This document shows, piece by piece, positions 13,404 through 19,494 of a DNA stretch of 19,494 bases. Made by a program: the position numbers and the translations under genes. Numbering within the stretch: position 1 is the stretch's first letter; every line of letters begins with the position of its first letter. Source of the DNA: Actinomycetota bacterium. Its GTDB lineage: Bacteria > Actinomycetota > Actinomycetes > S36-B12. The stretch covers positions 1 through 19,494 of the forward strand of contig WLLZ01000025.1 of assembly GCA_009700485.1 (NCBI GenBank), read 5' to 3'. The notes beneath the pieces were generated by a model. The model was not told the DNA's origin and made no database searches. It worked only from the letters and a program-made list of their open reading frames with translations.

Positions 13404-14735
13404 CTACAAAACTCCGATAAATGCGGTGCCCCGCTTACCGCCCGACCGAACTGCAATTACACAAGTACCGGCCGCGCGCATGAGAACTCCCGATTTGGCA
13501 ACCTTGCAAATCTTGGCGGTTGAAGTACTTAATTTTGCACCCGATGAATACTTAAGATCGGCCCACTTAACAACAGTTTTGGCTTTCACTGTGCGGCCAA
13601 CGGTTGATGTTCCGGAAACTGCGACGACGGGAGCTGATGCCACCGATGCCTGCCCCGGCCCTATGGAGTTAGACGCACTAACGGTGAACGCGTAAGTCTT
13701 GCCCGGTACTAGCCCTGTGACCGCACAGGTAACTTCGGCGGTGGTGCACATTGCGCCACCTGGCGCAGCAAGTGCGGTATACGAGGCCACTGCCGCACCA
13801 CCGTTATTGACCGACGCTGTCCAACTGACCACCGCCTGAGCCCCAGCGACCGCAGCGACTTGCAGGTCCGCTGGTGGGATCGGAGCTGTTACCGGTATAT
13901 CAACAAATCCCCGGATCCACGGGATGAAGGTACTCGTGCGTGAATAAATGCCCGGAAAGTTTGCCCGCGCACACTCGAAACCGACGCTCGTTACTCCCGC
14001 CAATAGCGGCACACCGCCGACATTTATTACCAGTGGCCCACCGCTATCACCTTGGCAGGTGTCAACGCCACCGGCTTGAGAGCCCGCGCACAGTGATAAG
14101 AAACCGTCAAAGCCAGTTCCGTATTCACCACATGCGGCAGTCGGCGGTGCCAGCACCTGCACAGTGGCTTTCAATAGTTGGTCATTTGTGGAAGGTGCAT
14201 TAAAACTAGTAACACCCCACCCACTAATGGTGGCCTCGGTACCAACAGGGGGCCAGGTGGCTGGATCCTGCGCTATTGGCAGCGCTACTACCTGTGCATT
14301 AGGCCCGGTGACGATAGGCGAATTCAGGGAGATAAGTGCGATGTCGTTGCCATATGAAGGTGGCGCAAACCCTGGGTGCACCGCAATACTGCCCGCACCA
14401 ATCGGTGCGACCGAGGCGCGCTGGGCATTGTTTGAAATGCCGCTATACACCGAAACTTGTGCGGGGTTCAGCCCGTAAACGCAATGGGCCGCAGTCAAGA
14501 TCCAGGTACTTGAAATAATTGAGCCGCCGCAAAGTTTGCCTCCGGCAATCAGGAGCACCTGCCACGGCACCACGTTGATGGTGGTGGGGGTGCCCCCGAC
14601 TATTCGAGGCGCTACGAGCGGCGCCGCGGCTTGTGCCCCTTGTGCCGCTTGTGCCCCGGGCGGGATAAGTGCGCCAACCGAGCAGATAAAGGCTAATAGC
14701 GCCGCCGCTGGACGCCACCTAGGGAACTTACGCAT
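13404..14735 (-). CDS. Secreted trypsin-like serine protease with fibronectin-like and C-terminal modules
   Basis: A 443-residue S1A protease. A signal peptide (about 1-30, ending PPGAQA) and short propeptide end at R44; cleavage would free the I45-V-G-G activation terminus. The triad is H84 (TAAHC), D131 (GNDIAL) and S231 (GDSGGP). D225, six residues before S231, corresponds to trypsin Asp189 and predicts Arg/Lys specificity. Cysteines pair as in chymotrypsin folds. A fibronectin type III-like domain follows (about 284-375, ending TYAFTVSASNSIGPG), then a lysine-rich module (376-443) with C410 and C425. That module has no name I can give and may bind the cell surface. The gene lies 44 bases after glgC on the same strand and ends four bases from the convergent mutT1-like gene. 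No clean promoter was identified. Confidence 0.93.
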   Translation of the reverse strand: MRKFPRWRPAAALLAFICSVGALIPPGAQAAQGAQAAAPLVAPRIVGGTPTTINVVPWQVLLIAGGKLCGGSIISSTWILTAAHCVYGLNPAQVSVYSGISNNAQRASVAPIGAGSIAVHPGFAPPSYGNDIALISLNSPIVTGPNAQVVALPIAQDPATWPPVGTEATISGWGVTSFNAPSTNDQLLKATVQVLAPPTAACGEYGTGFDGFLSLCAGSQAGGVDTCQGDSGGPLVINVGGVPLLAGVTSVGFECARANFPGIYSRTSTFIPWIRGFVDIPVTAPIPPADLQVAAVAGAQAVVSWTASVNNGGAAVASYTALAAPGGAMCTTAEVTCAVTGLVPGKTYAFTVSASNSIGPGQASVASAPVVAVSGTSTVGRTVKAKTVVKWADLKYSSGAKLSTSTAKICKVAKSGVLMRAAGTCVIAVRSGGKRGTAFIGVL

Positions 14736-14779
14736 GGTTTACTAAGTCTCTCACGAACTGGTACTCAATAAATGCACCG

Positions 14780-16003
14780 CTAGCGCTCAGCCGTGACCCC
14801 TTTGCCAAGGGCCACGACGCCAGCATCGCTGACGGTGTAAAGCCCGCGATCGCGCTCAAGATCTACCCCAACCTGCGCGCCATCGGGAATGACCACATTC
14901 TTGTCAAGGATCGCCCTCCGCACAACTGCGTCGCGGCCAATGCGCACGCCAGGCATGATCACACTGCCTTCCACATAAGCACCGGTGCCGATGGTCACAC
15001 TCGATGAAACCACCGAAGTTCTAACGTGAGCACCCGAAATAACAGTGCCGGCTCCCACCATGGAATCGTGGGCATTGCCACCCTCAACAAATTTTGCTGG
15101 CGGCAGTGAAGGCAGATTTGTGAGAATCGGCCAACGCCGGTTGTATAAATTGAAAATCGGATGCACTGATACAAGATCCATATGCGCGTCGTGGTAACTG
15201 TCGAGGCTGCCTACGTCTCGCCAGTAGCCCTTATCGCGATCGGTCTCACCCGGTACGTAATTCGCTGCGAAGTCATAGACTTGCGCCAAGCCTTCGGCGG
15301 TAAGCATCGGGATGATATTTGTTCCCATGTCATGAATCGAAGAGGTATCAGTCGCATCAACTCGCAAAGCTTCCAGGAGCACATCCGTTGAAAAAACATA
15401 GTTTCCCATGGAGACATAGCAATTTTCGTCGTCGCCGGGTATGGTCGGCGGACTAATCGGCTTCTCTACGAAACTTTTAATGTGACGGCCATCTGGTGCC
15501 GCTTCAATAACACCGAACTGGCTCGCTTGTGATTTCGCCATGCGAATACCCGCAACTGTAACGCCAGCACCTCCGTCAATATGCGCCTCGATCATTTGCA
15601 TTGGATCCATGCGGTAGACGTGATCAGCACCAAACACGACCACGTAGTCAGGCTGCTCGTCATAAACTAAATTCAAGCTTTGGAATATTGCGTCAGCACT
15701 ACCGGTATACCAACGTGGTCCAAGGCGTTGCTGCGCCGGCACCGGTGTGACGTAATCCCCAAGCAGAGTCGACATACGCCAGGTGGTAGTCACGTGGCGG
15801 TCAAGTGAGTGTGACTTGTACTGGGTCAGTACGCATACTCGACGCAGGCCAGCGTTAATGAGGTTGGAAAGTACAAAATCGATTAGGCGATAGGAGCCAC
15901 CAAAAGGCACCGCTGGCTTCGCTCGGTCGGCCGTCAGCGGCATCAGTCGTTTACCGGCGCCACCGGCAAGCACCATAGCGAGGACGTGCGGGCCTGAGCT
16001 CAC
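14780..16003 (-). CDS. glgC: Glucose-1-phosphate adenylyltransferase (ADP-glucose pyrophosphorylase)
   Basis: GlgC makes ADP-glucose from ATP and glucose-1-phosphate, the committed step to glycogen. The 407-residue length is typical. The nucleotidyltransferase domain opens VLAGGAGKRLMPLTADRAKP (11-30), then GSADAIFQ (101-108), GADHVYRMD (125-133, D127) and FVEKP (178-182), with K181 matching the sugar-phosphate lysine. The C terminus is a left-handed beta-helix of hexapeptide-like repeats (for example VVSSSVTIGTGAYVEGSVIM), which carries allosteric sites. GTG 16003 has no Shine-Dalgarno but TAAGGT lies six bases upstream. It is divergent from glgM across 84 bases, as are Rv1213 and Rv1212c in M. 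tuberculosis. Confidence 0.96.
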   Translation of the reverse strand: MSSGPHVLAMVLAGGAGKRLMPLTADRAKPAVPFGGSYRLIDFVLSNLINAGLRRVCVLTQYKSHSLDRHVTTTWRMSTLLGDYVTPVPAQQRLGPRWYTGSADAIFQSLNLVYDEQPDYVVVFGADHVYRMDPMQMIEAHIDGGAGVTVAGIRMAKSQASQFGVIEAAPDGRHIKSFVEKPISPPTIPGDDENCYVSMGNYVFSTDVLLEALRVDATDTSSIHDMGTNIIPMLTAEGLAQVYDFAANYVPGETDRDKGYWRDVGSLDSYHDAHMDLVSVHPIFNLYNRRWPILTNLPSLPPAKFVEGGNAHDSMVGAGTVISGAHVRTSVVSSSVTIGTGAYVEGSVIMPGVRIGRDAVVRRAILDKNVVIPDGAQVGVDLERDRGLYTVSDAGVVALGKGVTAER

Positions 16004-16009
16004 GGTCGA

Positions 16010-16015
16010 ACCTTA
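16010..16015 (-). promoter_or_regulatory. Candidate leaderless -10 of glgC
   Basis: TAAGGT on minus, six bases (TCGACC), then GTG 16003. The hexamer and spacing are identical to those before glnR. No convincing -35 was found. Confidence 0.5.
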
Positions 16016-16075
16016 ACCCGCTTACGTGCGAAGATCCCGCTTAAGTGCGTGACACGATTGTTCTCACGGAGTCCC

Positions 16076-16081
16076 TATGCT
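16076..16081 (+). promoter_or_regulatory. Candidate leaderless -10 of glgM
   Basis: TATGCT is followed by six bases (CATGTC) and ATG 16088, supporting that start over an ATG at 16049. There is no Shine-Dalgarno. Confidence 0.5.
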
Positions 16082-16087
16082 CATGTC

Positions 16088-17251
16088 ATGAAGGTGGGAA
16101 TGCTGACCCGCGAGTGGCCCCCGGAGATCTACGGAGGAGCCGGGGTACACGTGGACCAATTAGTGGCGCACCTGCGGCCCTTGGTTGATGTCGAGGTCCA
16201 TTGTTTTGGGCCCGATCGCCCCGATGCCACCGCCCACCAGGTGCCCGCCGCACTCATCTCGGCTAATCCGGCACTTGGGGTGCTCGGGGTCGACCTCGAA
16301 ATGGCCGCGGCCACCGCTGGGTTAGACCTGCTGCACTCTCACACCTGGTACACCAATTTGGCCGGGCACACGGGCGCCCTGCTGCACGGTGTGCCCCATG
16401 TTCTGACTGCTCACTCACTTGAACCACTTCGCCCCTGGAAGCAAGAGCAACTCGGCGACGGGTACCGAGTTTCGTCGTGGGTTGAGAGCACCGCCTACGC
16501 CAGTGCCGATGCCATCATCGCCGTCAGCAATGGCATGCGCGCCGACGTGCTGAACACCTACCCTTTTGTCGACCCAGCCACCGTCCATGTCATTCACAAT
16601 GGCATCGACACTGATCTCTACTCACCTACCCCAGACCCCATCGCTCTTACTGAGCTAGGCATCGACGGCACCCGTCCATATGTGCTTTTCGTCGGACGCA
16701 TAACGCAGCAAAAAGGCATCGTGCACCTGCTCAACGCGGCCCGCAGCTTTCCCGATGATCTAGTGCTGGTCTTGGCCGCCTCCTCCCCAGACAACGAGGA
16801 AATCGCTGCCAAGACCGCCGAAGCCGTTGACCAGCTCCGGGCAGCACGCGGTGAGGAAAGTGTGGTGTGGCTAAAAGATCAAGTTGCCAGACCCACCCTT
16901 ATCAAACTTTTCTCCGGTGCACTCGCTTTTGTTTGCCCCTCCATCTACGAACCCCTCGGTATCGTCAACCTAGAAGCCATGGCATGCCAAACGGCGGTGG
17001 TTGCCAGCGCGGTCGGCGGGATCCCCGACGTTGTAGTTGACGGCCAAACCGGCCTGCTTGTTTCATATGAAGCCCGTGACCCTGCTGGATTTGAACGAGA
17101 CCTCGCCGCAGCGGTGAGCTCACTTGTTGCCGACCCATCCCGAGCCACCGCGATGGGTGTAGCCGGTCGTAGCCGCGCCCAATCAGATTTTGGGTGGGCC
17201 GCCATCGCCGAACGCACTGTGGGTATTTATCAGCAGGTGCTAACCAGGTGA
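16088..17251 (+). CDS. glgM: GT4 glycosyltransferase: alpha-maltose-1-phosphate synthase / glycogen synthase
   Basis: A 387-residue GT-B enzyme of the actinobacterial 'GlgA' family. The mycobacterial member (GlgM, Rv1212c) makes maltose-1-phosphate from ADP-glucose and glucose-1-phosphate, feeding the GlgE route. The N-terminal domain starts MKVGMLTREWPPEIYGGAGV with the donor loop GGAG; HSHTWYTNLAG (84-94) follows. The C-terminal domain has VLFVGRITQQKG (199-210) and the EX7E motif E288-PLGIVNL-E296. ATG 16088 gives the family N terminus; the 16049 start adds 13 unrelated residues. Divergence from glgC implies matched supply of ADP-glucose. Its stop overlaps the EamA start by four bases. Neither GlgE nor GlgB lies here, so maltose-1-phosphate versus direct glycogen elongation is inferred from family. 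Confidence 0.93.
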   Translation: MKVGMLTREWPPEIYGGAGVHVDQLVAHLRPLVDVEVHCFGPDRPDATAHQVPAALISANPALGVLGVDLEMAAATAGLDLLHSHTWYTNLAGHTGALLHGVPHVLTAHSLEPLRPWKQEQLGDGYRVSSWVESTAYASADAIIAVSNGMRADVLNTYPFVDPATVHVIHNGIDTDLYSPTPDPIALTELGIDGTRPYVLFVGRITQQKGIVHLLNAARSFPDDLVLVLAASSPDNEEIAAKTAEAVDQLRAARGEESVVWLKDQVARPTLIKLFSGALAFVCPSIYEPLGIVNLEAMACQTAVVASAVGGIPDVVVDGQTGLLVSYEARDPAGFERDLAAAVSSLVADPSRATAMGVAGRSRAQSDFGWAAIAERTVGIYQQVLTR

Positions 17252-18207
17252 GTGATATTGCTGAACCACTGACTGGGATCACACCAGCGAAGCAGCAGCA
17301 TCCGATGACCGGGTACATTCTTTATCTGGCTGCAGTATTTCTATTCGCATTAAACGGTACAGTCTCTAAGTCACTACTGCTCACCGGTATAGACGCTGCG
17401 CGGTTGTCACAGATTCGCGTTAGTTCTGCATTTCTAATGCTTTTCTTGCTGATAGCAATCACGCGACCCGCTGCGCTGCGAATCACCAAGAAGGAACTGC
17501 CGGTACTTCTTGTTTACGGGGTAATTGGTGTTGCCGTGACCCAGTACCTCTATTTCGTCGCACTCCAGACCCTGCCCGTTGGTGTCACCCTGCTGATTGA
17601 GTTCACGGCGCCGATTATGGTGGCGCTGTGGTTCCGATTCGGCATGAAGCAGGCGACCCGAAAAACATTATGGGTCGGTCTCGTCTTGGCTTTAACCGGG
17701 CTGGCAATCGTTGCTCAAGTCTGGCTTGGGTTCACGTTAAATGTATTCGGCGTCACCGCCGCTTTCGTGTCCGCAATCGCACTCGCTCTTTACTACATCC
17801 TCGCCGATAAGCAACTGCACTCCGCCCACCCGCGCGACGTCGTATCTCTTACCATGTGGGGCTTTGGAGCTTCGGCTGCTTTTTGGGCGATTCTGCAACC
17901 TTGGTGGTCGTTTCCATGGGAGAGTCTCACCGGGGTCGGCTATCCGCTTGGTCCCGATGATGGCGCGTTCCCGATATGGGCGCTTCTCGCGTGTCTACTC
18001 GTACTTGGCACCACCGTGCCCTACCTTTTATTGGTCACCTCAATGCGGCATATCCGCGCCTCGCAAGCCTCGGTTATAGGCATGATCGAGCCACTGATCG
18101 CTATCGCTATCGCTTGGCTTGCTCTGGGCGAGATAATGACACCGGTCCAGATAATCGGTGCGCTAATAGTGTTGTTTGGCATTCTGCTGGCAGAGCGATC
18201 CAGATAA
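17248..18207 (+). CDS. EamA (DMT superfamily) transporter
   Basis: A 319-residue inner-membrane protein with about ten hydrophobic helices in two EamA repeats (about 40-165 and 180-315). The first is signalled by YILYLAAVFLFALNGTVSKS and the second by TAAFVSAIALALYYILADK; IGMIEPLIAIAIAWLALGEI is the typical EamA helix-9 stretch. Members export amino acids, their derivatives or other small metabolites; the substrate cannot be told. I chose GTG 17248, which overlaps the glgM stop (GTGA). An ATG at 17305 directly before the first helix is also possible and would remove a 19-residue polar N terminus. Coupling to glgM may mean only shared transcription. Confidence 0.88.
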   Translation: MSDIAEPLTGITPAKQQHPMTGYILYLAAVFLFALNGTVSKSLLLTGIDAARLSQIRVSSAFLMLFLLIAITRPAALRITKKELPVLLVYGVIGVAVTQYLYFVALQTLPVGVTLLIEFTAPIMVALWFRFGMKQATRKTLWVGLVLALTGLAIVAQVWLGFTLNVFGVTAAFVSAIALALYYILADKQLHSAHPRDVVSLTMWGFGASAAFWAILQPWWSFPWESLTGVGYPLGPDDGAFPIWALLACLLVLGTTVPYLLLVTSMRHIRASQASVIGMIEPLIAIAIAWLALGEIMTPVQIIGALIVLFGILLAERSR

Positions 18208-18231
18208 TTCACTTACTCCATGCACCACACA

Positions 18232-18244
18232 TACCACCGTGGTA
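18232..18244. promoter_or_regulatory. Candidate operator: TACCAC-C-GTGGTA inverted repeat
   Basis: A perfect 6-bp inverted repeat with a one-base centre lies just before the acyl-CoA dehydrogenase start and overlaps its putative -10 by two bases. Position suits repression by a dimeric regulator such as a TetR or GntR protein, but no such regulator gene is in the window. Confidence 0.4.
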
Positions 18245-18248
18245 CAAA
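18243..18248 (+). promoter_or_regulatory. Candidate leaderless -10 of the acyl-CoA dehydrogenase gene
   Basis: TACAAA (followed by T) sits seven bases before GTG 18256 in the 48-base gap after the EamA gene. No Shine-Dalgarno and no clear -35 were found. Confidence 0.35.
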
Positions 18249-18255
18249 TAGCCCC

Positions 18256-19410
18256 GTGAAATGGACCGAAGACACTGAGCATGAAGATCTCCGGTCAGGT
18301 GTGCGGCAGGTTTGCGCTAACTTCACCGGCGCCTACTGGCGCGACCTCGAGCCCGACACTTACCCAAGCGAGTTTGTAGCAGCCATCACCGCGGCCGGAT
18401 TCCTCGGTGCCTTGATCCCCAAGCAGTATGGCGGCGGCGGTGCCACTTTGACCGAGGCCTCGGTAATCCTCGAGGAGATATCCGCCTCCGGTGGCAACCC
18501 AGCTGCTTGCCACGCGCAGATGTACGTCATGGGCACCGTTTTACGCCACGGCAGTGCCGAACAAAAACAGCAGTACCTGCCAGAGATCGCGGCCGGCCGC
18601 CTGCGCCTGCAGGCATTCGGCGTTACCGAGCCAGGGGCTGGGTCCGAGACAACTCGCATTACTACCAAAGCTGAAAAGGTGCCCGAAGGCTGGCGCGTCA
18701 ACGGGCAGAAGATCTGGACGTCGCGCGCGCTTTATTCGGATCTCATGTTGTTGCTGGCCCGAACCACCCCGTACGACGAGTGCGCGAAGCCCACCGAGGG
18801 CCTGTCAACTTTTCTAGTCGACATGCGTAAAGTCGACGGCATCACCATCAAGCCAATCAAGACCATGATCAATCACAGCACCACCGAGGTCTTCTTCGAT
18901 AATGTGGTAATCCCCGCTGAGGCCCTTATTGGCGAGGCTGGTAAAGGGTTTCGGTACATCCTTGATGGCATGAACGCTGAGCGCATCCTGATCGCTTCAG
19001 AGTGCATAGGCGATGGTAGGTACCTGCTAGAAAAGGCTGTGGCATACGCGAATGAGCGAATTATTTTCGATCGGCAGATCGGCTCGAATCAGGGCGTCCA
19101 GTTCCCCCTAGCCAAGGCGTACGCCCAACTAAGAGCTGCCGACCTAGTGCGCTTTGACGCTGCCGCAAAATACGATGCCGGTAAATCTTGTGCGAGTGAG
19201 GCAAATATGGCGAAATTACTTGCCTCCGAAGCATCATGGGCTGCCGCTAATGCCGCAATGGATACCCATGGCGGATTCGGTTTCGCGGTCGAATACGACA
19301 TCGAGCGAAAATTCAGGGAGACCCGGTTGTATCAAGTCGCGCCAATTAACAACAATCTGGTGCTCGCATATCTAGGCCAACATGTTCTCGGGTTACCCAA
19401 GTCCTACTAG
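18256..19410 (+). CDS. Acyl-CoA dehydrogenase family flavoprotein
   Basis: A 384-residue FAD enzyme of the acyl-CoA dehydrogenase family. The N-terminal helical domain is at about 5-115. The beta domain has FGVTEPGAGSETT (121-133) and VNGQKIWTSRA (148-158), which contact FAD. The C-terminal helical domain includes MDTHGGFGFAVEYDIERKFR (335-354), which completes FAD binding. The usual catalytic Glu of the MCAD type (E376, in YEGT) aligns with P363 in YQVAPINN, and the alternative helix-G position (Glu in isovaleryl-CoA dehydrogenase) aligns with I270. The base is therefore not evident. I chose GTG 18256, giving MKWTEDTEHEDLR; an ATG at 18220 would add a 12-residue tail that spans the putative operator. 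Substrate unknown. Confidence 0.9.
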   Translation: MKWTEDTEHEDLRSGVRQVCANFTGAYWRDLEPDTYPSEFVAAITAAGFLGALIPKQYGGGGATLTEASVILEEISASGGNPAACHAQMYVMGTVLRHGSAEQKQQYLPEIAAGRLRLQAFGVTEPGAGSETTRITTKAEKVPEGWRVNGQKIWTSRALYSDLMLLLARTTPYDECAKPTEGLSTFLVDMRKVDGITIKPIKTMINHSTTEVFFDNVVIPAEALIGEAGKGFRYILDGMNAERILIASECIGDGRYLLEKAVAYANERIIFDRQIGSNQGVQFPLAKAYAQLRAADLVRFDAAAKYDAGKSCASEANMAKLLASEASWAAANAAMDTHGGFGFAVEYDIERKFRETRLYQVAPINNNLVLAYLGQHVLGLPKSY

Positions 19411-19433
19411 CCCCCGCACGGACGAGCCGGGGA

Positions 19434-19494
19434 TTAGATCGGCAGGCCGGGGCGATCGACACCAACAATCTGGGCACCGCAAAAGAAGCGGAAA
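19434..19494 (-). CDS. C-terminal fragment of an unidentified protein, cut by the window edge
   Basis: On minus, an open frame enters from the right edge and reads FRFFCGAQIVGVDRPGLPI before a TAA at 19436-19434. Its stop is 23 bases from the convergent acyl-CoA dehydrogenase stop, normal spacing for a gene end. A run of about 20 codons is weak evidence and I do not recognise the family. The short gap holds CCCCG and CGGGG arms with an 11-base loop, too weak to call a terminator. Confidence 0.4.
   Translation of the reverse strand, partial: FRFFCGAQIVGVDRPGLPI

Noticed and set aside
19411..19433. CCCCG/CGGGG arms between the convergent gene ends as a terminator
   Set aside because: Only five pairs with an 11-base loop and no T-run; not distinguishable from chance in GC-rich sequence.

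Overview
The window comes from an actinobacterium (Actinomycetes) with mid-50s % GC by eye. The gene set is diagnostic: a mycothiol synthase (MshD), a GlnR-type nitrogen regulator, a GlgC/GlgM glycogen pair, a Ppk1 - CYTH/CHAD - Nudix/phosphatase group, and a YgfZ/Fur/nitrobindin group. The two secreted hydrolases and moderate GC would suit a free-living, perhaps aquatic, lineage, but I cannot fix the order. No tRNA, rRNA, CRISPR array, insertion sequence or phage gene was seen, and no stretch over 300 bases lacks a gene.

Layout, left to right. (1) 1-660: a possible gene fragment leaving the left edge, a divergent promoter region with a perfect palindrome, and dtd. (2) 676-2721: a secreted modular cellulase (GH5 - CBM2 - CBM2) convergent with dtd. 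(3) 2756-4855, minus strand: a tight four-gene operon of a 44-residue membrane protein, a nitrobindin-like protein, a Fur-family regulator and YgfZ. (4) 4854-7046: a DsrE-like protein on plus, convergent with a minus-strand group of alpha/beta hydrolase, membrane-anchored thioredoxin and DUF4395 protein, which looks like a sulfur/thiol redox group. (5) 7079-8806: glnR and mshD. (6) 8840-13399: polyphosphate operon ppk1, CYTH-CHAD protein and mutT1-like gene. (7) 13404-14735: secreted trypsin-like protease with a fibronectin-like domain. (8) 14780-18207: glgC divergent from glgM, with an EamA transporter coupled to glgM. (9) 18256-19410: an acyl-CoA dehydrogenase, then the end of an unidentified minus-strand gene.

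Themes. Storage and nutrient sensing sit together: polyphosphate synthesis, ADP-glucose/maltose-1-phosphate synthesis and GlnR. Thiol and sulfur chemistry is represented by MshD, the thioredoxin, DsrE and DUF4395. Iron or redox handling is represented by Fur, nitrobindin and YgfZ. The cellulase and the protease look like additions at the edges of otherwise conserved actinobacterial blocks. Many first-in-operon genes have no Shine-Dalgarno but carry a -10-like hexamer exactly six bases before the start codon, which suggests widespread leaderless transcription. Several starts were moved from the longest reading frame to short-overlap GTG or internal ATG codons.

I did not find a clearly new biological system. 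The best leads are a 15-bp repeat that inserts a His-rich loop into MshD, a small membrane protein whose start codon overlaps that of a divergent gene, a 13-bp inverted repeat across the dtd stop codon, and an acyl-CoA dehydrogenase lacking Glu at both usual catalytic-base positions.
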